Shown: in pieces, positions 9,269-17,997 of the stretch
How positions within the stretch are numbered: position 1 is the first letter of the stretch
How the letters are laid out: the number at the start of each line of letters is the position of its first letter
Assembly (NCBI GenBank): GCA_027484445.1
Contig: JAIXSY010000016.1
Location: 1 to 64,000, forward strand
DNA from: Verrucomicrobiaceae bacterium
GTDB taxonomy: Bacteria; Verrucomicrobiota; Verrucomicrobiia; Verrucomicrobiales; Verrucomicrobiaceae
DNA length: 64,000 bases
Direction of reading: 5' to 3'
Program-made: the position numbers and the translations under genes
Notes under the pieces: model-generated
Seen by the model: the letters and a program-made list of their open reading frames with translations, nothing else
Told to the model about the DNA's origin: nothing
Database searches by the model: none

Positions 9269-9290
9269 CTCCCTCGAATCAGCAAGAGCG

Positions 9291-9740
9291 TCAATCCCAC
9301 ACATAGGCTTCGTTGTAGTCGATCTGATAAAGCTCCAGCATCCGGCGGAACTCCTCTTGAAACGTCCGTGTGGCATGATGCGCCTCCTGGTTCTGAATGT
9401 AATGCGTCACCGTCTCCACTTGCGAGGCACTCACCGAGAAAGCCCCGTAACCCGCCTGCCACGAGAAGTTCGGGAACTGCCCTTCCTCCTTCATCCATTT
9501 CGAGGACTCCACCTTCGCCGCCTTCACCACGTCAGAGAGTGACAGAGTTCGCGAGAGCCGGAACAGCATATGCACATGATCCGGCATTCCTCCCACCACG
9601 AGCGCAGGACATTCAATCGCATTCAAAGTCCCCGCCAGATAAGCGTGCAGTCGTGGCTGAATCTCAGGAGCGATCAGACCTTCCCGCCCCTTCGTGGAAA
9701 ACACGAGGTGGACATAAATTTGCGCTAGCGATTGCGGCAT
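9291..9740 (-). CDS. REP-associated tyrosine transposase (IS200-like, Y1 family)
   Basis: A 149-residue HUH nuclease that nicks single-stranded DNA. The HUH motif is in GGMPDHVHML, and the catalytic tyrosine in THYIQNQEAHH, followed by the family ending TFQEEFRRML...DYNEAYVWD. No IS200/IS605 TnpB gene is adjacent, and palindromic repeats with a common core flank the gene on both sides. That fits a domesticated RAYT that handles REP sequences better than an autonomous insertion sequence. The ATG at 9740 gives the normal N-terminus (MPQSLAQIYVHLVFSTKGRE). Confidence 0.92.
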   Translation of the reverse strand: MPQSLAQIYVHLVFSTKGREGLIAPEIQPRLHAYLAGTLNAIECPALVVGGMPDHVHMLFRLSRTLSLSDVVKAAKVESSKWMKEEGQFPNFSWQAGYGAFSVSASQVETVTHYIQNQEAHHATRTFQEEFRRMLELYQIDYNEAYVWD

Positions 9741-9775
9741 AATGAATCCGTGGTTTGAAGTTTGGAATTTATATC

Positions 9776-9880
9776 AGCCCCAAAGGGGCAAGACAACAAA
9801 GCCCAGGGCTAGCGAAGCGCCGCCCTGGGAAACGAAGACAGAACAAAACATCTTCAACGAGCCCTGAAAGGGCGAAACAG
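9776..9880 (+). repeat. REP-like palindromic repeat, copy B
   Basis: It begins CAGCCCCAAAGGGGC, continues with ACAACAAAGCCCAGGG and GCCGCCCTGGGA (hairpin), and ends with GAGCCCTGAAAGGGCGA. It lies 36 bp upstream of the transposase start and is a direct repeat of copy A. Confidence 0.8.
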
Positions 9881-9933
9881 TGGAGGTGGCAGAGTTCATG
9901 AGGTTGTTGGGTGCAGACGGGATCTTGTTGCCT

Positions 9934-10042
9934 CGCCCTTTCAGGGATCGTTCATGCGGGGATGGTGGGTTCATTCATCCCAGGGCGTCTTCGGCTACGC
10001 CTCCTTGCCCTGGGCTTTGTTGTGTCGCCCCGATGGGGCTGA
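9934..10042 (-). repeat. REP-like palindromic repeat, copy C (inverted)
   Basis: Read on the minus strand it begins CAGCCCCATCGGGGC, continues with ACAACAAAGCCCAGGG and GACGCCCTGGGA, and ends with TCCCTGAAAGGGCGA, the same order as copy B. B and C face each other across about 50 bp, like a two-unit BIME. The 3' end of the macrodomain gene runs into this copy. Confidence 0.8.
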
Positions 10043-10541
10043 GAAGACGTTCATACCGCGCCCGATCTGCCTCGCTGAAGCAGCAGAAGATCACGGTTTG
10101 AATAGATGAAGGTTTCTGCAAAAACACCTTCACCGCCTCCAGCGCGATCTCCGCCGCTTGATCGGCTGGGAAGCGATACACACCCGTCGAGATGCAGGGG
10201 AAGGCGATGCTTTGCAGCCCATGCTCCGCAGCCAGTGCTAGCGAGTTTTGGTAACAGGCCCTCAGCAGCTCCGGCTCCCCATTTCCACCGCCATGCCAAA
10301 CCGGCCCCACGGTGTGAATGACATGCCGCGCCTTGAGCCGGTAGCCTTGCGTGATCTTCGCCTCACCCGTGCGGCAGCCGTTCAGCGTCATGCATTCCGC
10401 CACCAGTTCATGCCCGGCAGCCCGATGAATCGCCCCATCCACCCCACCACCACCCATCAATGAAGTGTTCGCGGCATTCACGATGGCATCGACATCGAGC
10501 TGCGTGATGTCGGCTTGGAGGGTTTGGAGTGTGGGAGTCAT
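9975..10541 (-). CDS. Macrodomain protein, predicted ADP-ribosyl / O-acetyl-ADP-ribose hydrolase
   Basis: Macrodomains bind ADP-ribose, and the YmdB/MacroD class removes it from proteins or deacetylates O-acetyl-ADP-ribose. Key segments are [20 protein letters not shown] (ribose-binding Asn and glycine loop) and [18 protein letters not shown] (phosphate loop), so the fold should be functional. The ATG at 10541 is chosen because the longer frame adds a non-homologous Arg/Pro-rich lead and this ATG makes a 4-bp ATGA overlap with the upstream ADP-ribosylglycohydrolase gene. It has 188 residues. About the last 21 residues (from SPIGATQQ to the stop) are encoded by REP copy C, so the native C-terminus was probably replaced. 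Confidence 0.93.
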   Translation of the reverse strand: MTPTLQTLQADITQLDVDAIVNAANTSLMGGGGVDGAIHRAAGHELVAECMTLNGCRTGEAKITQGYRLKARHVIHTVGPVWHGGGNGEPELLRACYQNSLALAAEHGLQSIAFPCISTGVYRFPADQAAEIALEAVKVFLQKPSSIQTVIFCCFSEADRARYERLLSPIGATQQSPGQGGVAEDALG

Positions 10542-11479
10542 GAGTTGGCTTGGATGGCGCTTACAAATTGAGCGAAGAGGTCGCGGAGGTCTTTTTGGCG
10601 CGGAAGGGCTTGGAGCCAATCGGCGGGGATCGCGTCCAATCCGTAATGGATGCCAGCGAGGCCTCCCGCGACGCAGCCAGTGGTGTCGGTGTCGTCGCCG
10701 AGGTTCACGGCTTTGAGGACGCACTCGGAAAAGCTGCGGGTGGTGAGCAGGCACCACAGGCTGGCTTCGAGCGTGTGCAGCACATAGCCGCTAGATTCGA
10801 TGGTGGATTCAGAAGCGTTGGCGAGATCAGGATTGAGCAGCGGCGAGAAGTGGGAATACTCTGCATGTGTCGAGTAACGGGATCGGAACTCAGCGGCGGC
10901 GCTGGCGTGAGCCGAAGCAGGACTTTCGCCGTGCATGAGGGCATGCACCAGCAGGCCGTAAAGCACGCACGCGAGCCGCGAGCGGTCATGGGCATGCGTG
11001 ATGGCCGAGGCGCGAGAGATGCGGTCGCAGAAAATGTCCGGTTCACACTCCAGCGAGGCCAGAGGCACGGGCAGCATGCGCATGAGTGAGCCATTGCCGT
11101 TGTCATGTTCCCCGTTCCCGCCAGCGATCTCGGCAGGACAGCCTTGTTCGATAAGGCGGAGGGCTTTCCGAGTAGCAAAGCCGATGTCGAAGAGTGTGCC
11201 GTGAGCTGTCCAAAGCCCGTGGGTAAACCAGCGCACGAAACGCTCGCCCATGTCCTGCGTGTCGAATCCTTTGTGAGCGAGACTCTCGGCCGCACACAAC
11301 AATAGCGAACCATCATCCGACCATGTGCCTTTGGGTTGGCCGTGTGTGCCGTAGTCGCGCATATCGGTCACCGGATCGTGAACGCGGTCCACACGCGGCT
11401 TGAACTCGACGGGCACGCCGAGCGCATCGCCGATGAGAGAGCCATAAAGGCCTCCGAGAATGCGGGAAGAGGGATTCAT
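10538..11479 (-). CDS. ADP-ribosylglycohydrolase (DraG/ARH family)
   Basis: Predicted to remove ADP-ribose from modified proteins or nucleic acids using two Mg2+ ions. The N-terminal [23 protein letters not shown] (usual WTDDT; here Gly replaces the Thr), [12 protein letters not shown], and the C-terminal metal site [18 protein letters not shown] are visible. The 313 residues fit the family. The start at 11479 ([10 protein letters not shown]) places it 22 bp after the Nudix gene; an ATG two codons earlier is equally possible. It is the middle gene of the ADP-ribose operon and overlaps the macrodomain gene by 4 bp, so translation is likely coupled. Confidence 0.92.
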   Translation of the reverse strand: MNPSSRILGGLYGSLIGDALGVPVEFKPRVDRVHDPVTDMRDYGTHGQPKGTWSDDGSLLLCAAESLAHKGFDTQDMGERFVRWFTHGLWTAHGTLFDIGFATRKALRLIEQGCPAEIAGGNGEHDNGNGSLMRMLPVPLASLECEPDIFCDRISRASAITHAHDRSRLACVLYGLLVHALMHGESPASAHASAAAEFRSRYSTHAEYSHFSPLLNPDLANASESTIESSGYVLHTLEASLWCLLTTRSFSECVLKAVNLGDDTDTTGCVAGGLAGIHYGLDAIPADWLQALPRQKDLRDLFAQFVSAIQANS

Positions 11480-11501
11480 GAGCATTTTTTCGGGTTTGGG
11501 C

Positions 11502-12185
11502 TCAGATCTCAAACAGGAAGCCCTTCTTCTTCAGCTTCTCATACTTCACGGGATCGAAGCGGAAGAGCTGGGCGGGGCGGTGGGGGCCTTCTTGGTGCTT
11601 TTCTTGGAGGGGGATGAGGAGGTCGTAGGAGAGGGCTTTTTTGCGGAAGTTGCGTTTGTCGAGGGGTTCGCCGAGGACGGCTTCGTAGAGACGCTGGAGC
11701 TGGGTGAGGGTGAATTTCGGCGGGAGCAGCTCGAAGCCGATGGGCTGGTAGGTGAGCTTGCCACGGAGGCGGGTGAGCGCGGTGGTGAGGATGTCGGCGT
11801 GATCGAAGGCGAGCGATGGGAGGTCGCTGACGGGGAACCATTTCGCCTCGGCGGCATCCGTGGCGGCGGTGACGGCAGCCGGTTTCACGAGGGCGAAGTA
11901 GGCGACGCTGACGACGCGCTCTCGCGGATCGCGTTTCACGGTGCCGAAGGTGTAGAGCTGCTCCAGGAAGTCAGTTTTGAGGCCGGTTTCCTCCTCCAGC
12001 TCGCGGCGGGCGGCGTCATCGAGCGTTTCCTCGACGCGGACGAAGCCACCGGGCAGGGCCCACTTGTCTTTGAAGGGGGCCAGCCCGCGACGGATGAGCA
12101 GTACCTGCAATTCGCCGCCATCAAAGCCGAAGACAACGCAATCGACCGTCAACGCGGCGCGGGGAAATTCATAAGCGTGAGGCAT
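11502..12185 (-). CDS. NrtR-like Nudix protein with C-terminal winged helix
   Basis: A 227-residue protein with an intact Nudix box (G47 to L69, GX5EX7REUXEEXGU with RELEEETGL), so ADP-ribose or a related nucleotide is a plausible substrate. After it comes a C-terminal half ([20 protein letters not shown]...NFRKKAL...[11 protein letters not shown]) that matches the winged helix of NrtR, the repressor that senses ADP-ribose and controls NAD genes. In many NrtR proteins the Nudix site is degenerate; here it looks catalytic, so the protein may be both enzyme and regulator. It is the first gene of the operon with ADP-ribosylglycohydrolase and macrodomain genes, with a palindrome at its start codon. 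Confidence 0.9.
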   Translation of the reverse strand: MPHAYEFPRAALTVDCVVFGFDGGELQVLLIRRGLAPFKDKWALPGGFVRVEETLDDAARRELEEETGLKTDFLEQLYTFGTVKRDPRERVVSVAYFALVKPAAVTAATDAAEAKWFPVSDLPSLAFDHADILTTALTRLRGKLTYQPIGFELLPPKFTLTQLQRLYEAVLGEPLDKRNFRKKALSYDLLIPLQEKHQEGPHRPAQLFRFDPVKYEKLKKKGFLFEI

Positions 12186-12201
12186 ACACTATCAAAGTGT
12201 A
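12185..12201 (-). promoter_or_regulatory. Candidate NrtR-type operator at the start of the ADP-ribose operon
   Basis: The palindrome TACACTTTGATAGTGTA (6-bp perfect arms, 5-bp centre) abuts and slightly overlaps the start codon of the NrtR-like gene. Autoregulation through a site at its own promoter is typical of NrtR. The position implies a very short or absent leader. The remaining 12202-12475 contains no gene I can support and presumably holds both divergent promoters. Confidence 0.55.
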
Positions 12202-12475
12202 AAAAACACACGAAGGCAAGCGTCTTGCTTATGAGAAATGGAACTTTCAGCGCAAAAAGAGGCAGGATAGCTGCTGTGAAAATTAGGCAGCGATAGGCGA
12301 GCAGAGTTCATCCAGTGGCTTTGGCGAGCGGACAGTTTTTGGCATCTCGTGGCAAAAAGTGCCGATTCTATGAGCTTACAGAAAAAGAATTTGATGCGTT
12401 TTTGCTGGCGGATTGTCTATGGATTGCCGCGTTTAGCCTCTGCAGTTCTTTCTCCAACCCCCCCGGAATACTGAC

Positions 12476-13924
12476 GTGAAATTCAAATGCCCTACCTGTG
12501 ACATGCAGCTCAAGGCCGAGCCAGACATGGCCGGCAAAATCGTTCGATGCCCTGGCTGCAATAGCAAGATCGCTGTGCCCTCGGAGCTCGGAGTGGCTCT
12601 GCCGCCGCCCACAGGACTTCCGCCACCATCCTTAGCGACGACGCCATCGGCTGGAGATAATTGGGGCCAGGATGGCGATAGCACGGCTTCGGATGAGCCT
12701 TTGCCGCCCAGCCACAGTCACTCTTACGATGAGCAGCGCGCTGCACGCGGAGGCTGGGAAGAAAAAGATCCGGCGAACCCCAATCCCTTGCTTGCTCTTG
12801 GAATCGGTGCGGTTGCTACGCTAGCTTGGTATGGCATCCTCTTCCCCTTTGGGATGGGGGAGTATGGCAAACCGCCAGTGAATGCGATGGATTATGTCCA
12901 TGATCTTTTCTATGAAAGAACCTGGGTGAACTACGCCGAAACCTTCTTCTTCTGGTGGGCGATGGCAATCCTTTACCTGAAGCTACAGAAGCTGCGTCAT
13001 CAAAAAGCGGCCATGTATTTGGATGTGCTGCCGACGGACATCAGCCAAGAGGTGAATGCAGAGAACGTGGGGCAGTTCATCGATCATCTTTATGGTCTGC
13101 CTGCGCGTCTAAGAGATAGCATGATGGTGAACCGCATCCGCAAGGGCTTGGAGCTGTTCGAGATTCGCCAAAACAATGGTGATGTGACGAACATGCTGAG
13201 TGCACAGAGTAATATCGATAGTGCGCGCATTGGCGGCAGCTACGCGCTAACCAAAGTTTTCCTTTGGGCGATTCCGATTCTCGGCTTCATCGGAACAGTG
13301 CTCGGTCTGTCTCAGGCGATTGGTGCGATGGATCTGAGCAATGTCTCTGACATGGATAAAATCATGGGATCCATCAGCAATGTCACCAGTGGTTTGGGCA
13401 CGGCCTTTGATACGACGCTGCTCGGCCTCGTGCTGGCCATGTTCTTAAACTTTCCCATGAATGTGCTGGCGAAAGCAGAAGACGATAACCTCAATAACAT
13501 CGATGCCTTCTGCAATGAGGTGCTGATGCCGAGGCTGAATGATGGGGGTGCAGGTTCGGCCGCTGTGGCAGGAGATGCGGGTGGATTGATGGAACATCTG
13601 GTCAAAGCCGTTGCGGTGTCTCAGCGCGAGTTCCTGACGGATTTGAATGCGCTTTCGGCAAAAATTCGTGATTATGCAGATAACCTGGACAAGCGTGCGG
13701 CAGCTCATCAGGAACACGTGGATGCCCAGTTTGGCCAAGCCGTGAATCGAATGCGTGAGGACTTCACCACGGCTGTGACGGATGCCGTTCGCCAAAGCAC
13801 GGAGTACAATCGTGCGCTGGCCAGTGGCATACAGGGCCTGAACAATGTGCTCAAAGAACTCGGCACCAAACAGATCCTGATTCACCAAGTGAAGAAAAAG
13901 GGCTGGTTTAGCCGTGCTGAGTAG
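12476..13924 (+). CDS. Zinc-ribbon ExbB/TolQ/MotA-like proton channel protein
   Basis: A 482-residue membrane protein. The N-terminus is a zinc ribbon (C5, C8, C25, C28 as CPTC and CPGC), then a low-complexity linker and membrane segments at about 100-120 and 145-165. A MotA/TolQ/ExbB domain follows with LWAIPILGFIGTVLGLSQ and GLGTAFDTTLLGLVLAMF, and a long C-terminal coiled coil (about 370-470). The last two helices match the channel-forming part of ExbB, which assembles as a pentamer around ExbD. The start is GTG, directly before the ribbon. It is the first of three co-directional genes (gaps 23 and 18 bp); no TonB, Tol-Pal or flagellar gene is nearby. Confidence 0.85.
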   Translation: MKFKCPTCDMQLKAEPDMAGKIVRCPGCNSKIAVPSELGVALPPPTGLPPPSLATTPSAGDNWGQDGDSTASDEPLPPSHSHSYDEQRAARGGWEEKDPANPNPLLALGIGAVATLAWYGILFPFGMGEYGKPPVNAMDYVHDLFYERTWVNYAETFFFWWAMAILYLKLQKLRHQKAAMYLDVLPTDISQEVNAENVGQFIDHLYGLPARLRDSMMVNRIRKGLELFEIRQNNGDVTNMLSAQSNIDSARIGGSYALTKVFLWAIPILGFIGTVLGLSQAIGAMDLSNVSDMDKIMGSISNVTSGLGTAFDTTLLGLVLAMFLNFPMNVLAKAEDDNLNNIDAFCNEVLMPRLNDGGAGSAAVAGDAGGLMEHLVKAVAVSQREFLTDLNALSAKIRDYADNLDKRAAAHQEHVDAQFGQAVNRMREDFTTAVTDAVRQSTEYNRALASGIQGLNNVLKELGTKQILIHQVKKKGWFSRAE

Positions 13925-13947
13925 TCCACCGGAATCACCACACGATC

Positions 13948-14844
13948 ATGGCACAGCGGCGTGAGTCATCAGGAAGTGAAGTTTCACTCTTTCCCTTCCT
14001 CAGCATTCTGGCCTGCCTTATCGGCGCGCTGGTGTTGATCATTGTCGTATTGGTCATTGCCCAAGCAGGGAAGGCGGAAGGTCGAACTCCTGAGGAGATC
14101 AAAATGGCTCAGGAATACCTGCGCATGATCAAGGAACTTGAGGAACGTCAAAAGCTGGATGCCCTGCTCAAAGAAAAATTGGCGGAACTCGACAAGCTAC
14201 AGCAGGATGTTCAAGAGAGGCAGCAGCGATACCTGAAGCTCAGGCAGTTGATGGATTCATCGAAGGAAGTGCAAAAGCAGAATCAGGAGATCGCCACCAA
14301 CCTTCAAAAGCAATTGGATGATCTTCTGACCGAGATCACGGGCATGAAAGAACAGCAGAAAGAGAGCCGAAAGGTGATCCAAGAGCTGATGGCAGAAATC
14401 CAGAAGCGCCAAGTGCCGCCTGACAAGAAAGTGCCGCCAGTGGTGGTGCAGCCTTCAGGCTCTGGTATGCCTGAGAATACCAAGGTTTTCTTTGTGGAAT
14501 GTTCAGCAGGTTCACTGCGGCTTTTGGATCCTTGGGGTGCTGGGGACTTCCGTCTGGGTGCATCCCCTGACATCGTTTTTGGCAATCCCGAGTACAATCA
14601 CTTCCTGGCAGAAGCCGCGAAGGACAAAAACAGCCTCATTCTTTATTTGGTGAGAGATGACGGGCAGGGAGCATTTAACAATGGAGCTGGACGCGCCGAG
14701 TCGGATTATGGCCTTCGTGTGGGCAAGTTACCGATTCCCGGAAGAGGTCAGCTCGATCTGGCTTTGTTTGAGAAGTTTCGTGGCAAAGTCGCAGCCCCCC
14801 CTTCGACACCAGCAGGAATTCCGGCACCCACGGCTCCGAAATAA
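13948..14844 (+). CDS. Membrane-anchored coiled-coil protein, ExbD-like position in channel operon
   Basis: A 298-residue protein with a single N-terminal membrane helix (SLFPFLSILACLIGALVLII), a coiled coil at about 50-150 (ELEERQKLDALLKEKLAEL and onward), a Pro-rich spacer, and a C-terminal domain of about 110 residues I do not recognise. Topology matches ExbD/TolR/MotB, but the helix has no Asp where those proteins carry the proton-binding residue. It lacks an OmpA-like peptidoglycan-binding motif, which argues against a MotB or ZorB role. It probably partners the ExbB-like and the following ExbD-like proteins. Confidence 0.75.
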   Translation: MAQRRESSGSEVSLFPFLSILACLIGALVLIIVVLVIAQAGKAEGRTPEEIKMAQEYLRMIKELEERQKLDALLKEKLAELDKLQQDVQERQQRYLKLRQLMDSSKEVQKQNQEIATNLQKQLDDLLTEITGMKEQQKESRKVIQELMAEIQKRQVPPDKKVPPVVVQPSGSGMPENTKVFFVECSAGSLRLLDPWGAGDFRLGASPDIVFGNPEYNHFLAEAAKDKNSLILYLVRDDGQGAFNNGAGRAESDYGLRVGKLPIPGRGQLDLALFEKFRGKVAAPPSTPAGIPAPTAPK

Positions 14845-14862
14845 CACATGATTTTCTAACCC

Positions 14863-16413
14863 ATGGCCAAACGCAACAACGGTGGCGATTCAGAGTTGAA
14901 TCTCGACTCCCTGATGGACGCGGTGACAAACGTCGTTGGGGTGTTGATGATCGTGTTCGTCATGATGAGCCTAAACACGGCGCGCACGCTTCAGAAGATC
15001 CTTTCGGATTTGCCACCTGTCACCAAAGAGCAGCATGAAGAGATGAAGAAGAAAGTGGATCAGTTGCCACCCCTGGCGGCTGATCCCAAGAAGCTGGAAG
15101 AGCAGAAAAAGCTGGCAGAGCAGGAACTGAAGAAAGCAGCAGAGCAGTTGCAGTCCGTCGATACGACCGAGATGCAGTCCAGAATGAAGTTCATGGACTT
15201 GGACACTTTCCGAAAAAAGCTAGAGGAAGCCAAGAAGGACAAAGACAAGCAAAAGGCAGAGACAGAAAAGCTTCTCACTGAGGTCGAGCGACTGAAAGCA
15301 CTGCTGGATCAAACGCCCGTCATCAAGCCTGAGCCACCAACCTATGTGCGACTGCCAAATCCGCGGCCCTTTCCCAAAGAGCCGAATGAAATGCGTGTGA
15401 TCGTGGCCAAGCAAGGAGTGCTGCTCTTGAATGAAAAGGAGTTCATCAAACCAGTGATCGAAGGACTCGACAAGATTCGCAGTCAGTTTGAGTACAAAGA
15501 AGTGAAGATCGATCCCTTTGCTAAAATGCTGACGGAGGTTTTCGGCAATGCCCAGGCGGCGCAAGCGGCTTGGCCTGAACTAGCTCCTTTCGTGAATACC
15601 TTTCAGCTCGATCAAGTCGCCATGGCCTACAAGATCCTGAGCGATGCGAAAGTGCCCACCAGTCGCCAAGTCTTAACGGCTATCGGTAGCATTGCTTTGG
15701 TCACGCGCTCGAGTTTGCCCACGGTTGCCACGGCGATTCTTGAGGCAACGAAAGGTGACTTCACGAAGTGGCTGGCTCTGGATCCCTCCCGTGATCCCGC
15801 CAAGCCGATCATCAAGGCGGTGGCCGGTGGTGGCAAAGCGACCCTTGGTTGGGGCAGCAAGGTCGTGGAGATCAAATTCACACCGCGTGAAATCTTGGAT
15901 TACTTCGTCAAGGAGCTGGCGGACATGGATAGTTTCAAAAATGCAGTTCGACAAAAGACCATCTACGATGCCTTCAAACTCGCCAACACGCTCGAAAGAG
16001 CTGCCGCAAGTCCGATGATGAATAGCTTGTCTTACACCTTCAAGCCCGAGGTGAAGCCTGGCTCCAGCTATGTGCAGCTGCAATGGTCTCCGAAAGCGGG
16101 TGGTGGGGAAACGCTGGAGCAGATACGCTCTGAGACTTCGGTCTATCAGCGCACCTTGCGTCAGCTCAAGCTAGACCCCAAGGCCGTGGCTATTTTTCAG
16201 GTCAGAGCAGATGCCTACTCCACTTATTTGGAGGCGCGTCAAATCGCTGACCAGATTGGTGTTCCTGCGACCTGGGAGTTCCTGGACAAGCTGGAGTTGA
16301 CGACCAGTGCCACGCCTTTCGAGGTGCAGCGGTTCGCCAAGACGCTTCCCAATGACAAAAAGGACCAGGACAAAAAGATCCGCATAGCCGCACCCAAACG
16401 CGCCTTGGATTGA
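14863..16413 (+). CDS. ExbD-like protein with large periplasmic coiled-coil region
   Basis: A 516-residue protein whose N-terminal helix LDSLMDAVTNVVGVLMIVFV has the Asp at the ExbD/TolR position, so it is the likely proton-binding partner of the ExbB-like channel. A charged coiled coil spans about 45-150 (KKLEEQKKLAEQELKKAAEQ and onward), then a large, probably periplasmic, region with no motif known to me. It is third in the operon, 18 bp after the previous gene. ExbD is normally about 140 residues, so most of the protein is an added domain that must define its role. proS begins 72 bp later and is probably separate. Confidence 0.8.
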   Translation: MAKRNNGGDSELNLDSLMDAVTNVVGVLMIVFVMMSLNTARTLQKILSDLPPVTKEQHEEMKKKVDQLPPLAADPKKLEEQKKLAEQELKKAAEQLQSVDTTEMQSRMKFMDLDTFRKKLEEAKKDKDKQKAETEKLLTEVERLKALLDQTPVIKPEPPTYVRLPNPRPFPKEPNEMRVIVAKQGVLLLNEKEFIKPVIEGLDKIRSQFEYKEVKIDPFAKMLTEVFGNAQAAQAAWPELAPFVNTFQLDQVAMAYKILSDAKVPTSRQVLTAIGSIALVTRSSLPTVATAILEATKGDFTKWLALDPSRDPAKPIIKAVAGGGKATLGWGSKVVEIKFTPREILDYFVKELADMDSFKNAVRQKTIYDAFKLANTLERAAASPMMNSLSYTFKPEVKPGSSYVQLQWSPKAGGGETLEQIRSETSVYQRTLRQLKLDPKAVAIFQVRADAYSTYLEARQIADQIGVPATWEFLDKLELTTSATPFEVQRFAKTLPNDKKDQDKKIRIAAPKRALD

Positions 16414-16485
16414 GCTTTCTCGTCGGTCCTGCAGTTGCGCATCATTTGACCCGCTGCGGTTTGCCTCTACTCTCCGCCCCCTTCC

Positions 16486-17997
16486 ATGAGCCAGACCGCT
16501 ATCTCTCCTACTCGCGAAAAAGACTTCCCTGAATGGTATCAGCAGGTCGTCCGTGCCGCTGACCTCGCTGAAAACTCCGAGGTCCGCGGCTGCATGGTCA
16601 TCAAACCCTGGGGCTATGGATTGTGGGAAAACATCCAGCGTCAGCTGGATGTGAAATTCAAAGAAACCGGGCACGTGAATGCTTACTTTCCCCTGCTCAT
16701 TCCCCTGAGCTACCTGGAGAAAGAGGCCGAGCACGCAGAAGGCTTCGCGACCGAGTGTGCTGTGGTCACCCATCACCGGCTGGAGGCGCAGAAGCAGCCC
16801 GATGGCACCACCAAAATGATCCCGACGGGTGAGCTCGCTGAGCCTTTTGTCATCCGCCCGACTTCCGAGACGATCATCGGTGCTGCCTTTGCACGTTGGG
16901 TGGAAAGCTACCGCGACCTACCCTTGCTGATCAATCAGTGGGCCAACGTGATGCGTTGGGAGATGCGCCCTCGTCTCTTCCTCCGCACGGCTGAATTCCT
17001 CTGGCAGGAAGGCCACACTGCCCATGAAACTGCTCAAGAAGCGATCGAGGAAACCAAGCTCATGCACAAGGTGTATGCTGATTTCCTCCGCAACCATCTG
17101 GCCATCCCGGTTATCCCTGGGGAGAAGACCGAGAATGAGCGCTTTCCTGGTGCAGTGAACACCTACACCGTCGAAGCCATGGTGCAGGATCGAAAGGCCA
17201 TTCAGGCAGGCACTTCCCACTACTTGGGCCAAAACTTTGCCAAGGCAGCGAACATTCAATTCCTGGGACGTGACAACACGCGCCAACTGGTTCACACCAC
17301 GAGCTGGGGGGTCAGCACCCGACTCATCGGCACGCTGATCATGGCTCATGGGGATGACGATGGGGTCATCCTCCCTCCGCGTGTGGCTCCACATCAAGTG
17401 GTCATCCTGCCTGTAACGCCAAAAGAAGATACTCGTCAGGAGATCATTGATGCCTGCGAGGCACTTGCGCAGACGTTGCGCAGCCAGACTTTCCACGGGG
17501 AACCGTTGCGCGTGCACGTGGACAAACGTGACCTTCAGGGTGGGGCGAAAAACTGGGAGTGGATCAAGAAGGGCGTGCCCTTGCGCATTGAGATGGGGCC
17601 ACGAGACATCGCTAGCCGCACCGTTGCGGTCGCTCGCCGAGATCTCCCGCCGAAGCAGAAGGAATTCATCCCCAAAGAAGATCTCATTCGCGATATCACC
17701 GAGAAGCTTCAAGACATTCAGGATGCTCTGCTCAAGCGCGCCACCGAGATGCGTGACGCGAATATGAAGAAACTGAACACGCTGGATGAATTCAAAGCCT
17801 TCTTTGCCGAGGGTGGGCCGGGAGGTTTTGCCCTCATGCACTGGGCAGGCAGCAATGAAGAGGAAGATCAGATTGCCAAAGACATGAAGGTGACCATCCG
17901 CTGTATCCCGATCAGTGATGAGTTTGTCGAAGAAGGTCAGTGCTTCCTCACTGGCAAGCCCAGTTCACGCCGCGTGGTCTTCGCGCGCAGCTATTGA
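16486..17997 (+). CDS. proS: Prolyl-tRNA synthetase, archaeal/eukaryotic-type (short form)
   Basis: Charges tRNA-Pro in the cytosol. Class II motifs are clear: FVIRPTSETIIGAAFARWV, then INQWANVMRWEMRPRLFLRTAEFLWQEGHTAH (motif 2), and RLIGTLIMAHGDDDGVILPP (motif 3). An anticodon-binding domain and a C-terminal extension ending in RRVVFARSY complete it. The 503 residues and lack of an editing insertion mark the short type found in archaea, eukaryotes and some bacteria. It overlaps the convergent aldolase gene by 7 bp at the 3' ends. Confidence 0.97.
   Translation: MSQTAISPTREKDFPEWYQQVVRAADLAENSEVRGCMVIKPWGYGLWENIQRQLDVKFKETGHVNAYFPLLIPLSYLEKEAEHAEGFATECAVVTHHRLEAQKQPDGTTKMIPTGELAEPFVIRPTSETIIGAAFARWVESYRDLPLLINQWANVMRWEMRPRLFLRTAEFLWQEGHTAHETAQEAIEETKLMHKVYADFLRNHLAIPVIPGEKTENERFPGAVNTYTVEAMVQDRKAIQAGTSHYLGQNFAKAANIQFLGRDNTRQLVHTTSWGVSTRLIGTLIMAHGDDDGVILPPRVAPHQVVILPVTPKEDTRQEIIDACEALAQTLRSQTFHGEPLRVHVDKRDLQGGAKNWEWIKKGVPLRIEMGPRDIASRTVAVARRDLPPKQKEFIPKEDLIRDITEKLQDIQDALLKRATEMRDANMKKLNTLDEFKAFFAEGGPGGFALMHWAGSNEEEDQIAKDMKVTIRCIPISDEFVEEGQCFLTGKPSSRRVVFARSY

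Noticed and set aside
12476..16413. Zorya-type defence system
   Set aside because: The first protein resembles ZorA in layout, but the partners have no OmpA-like domain as in ZorB and no ZorC, ZorD or ZorE gene follows.
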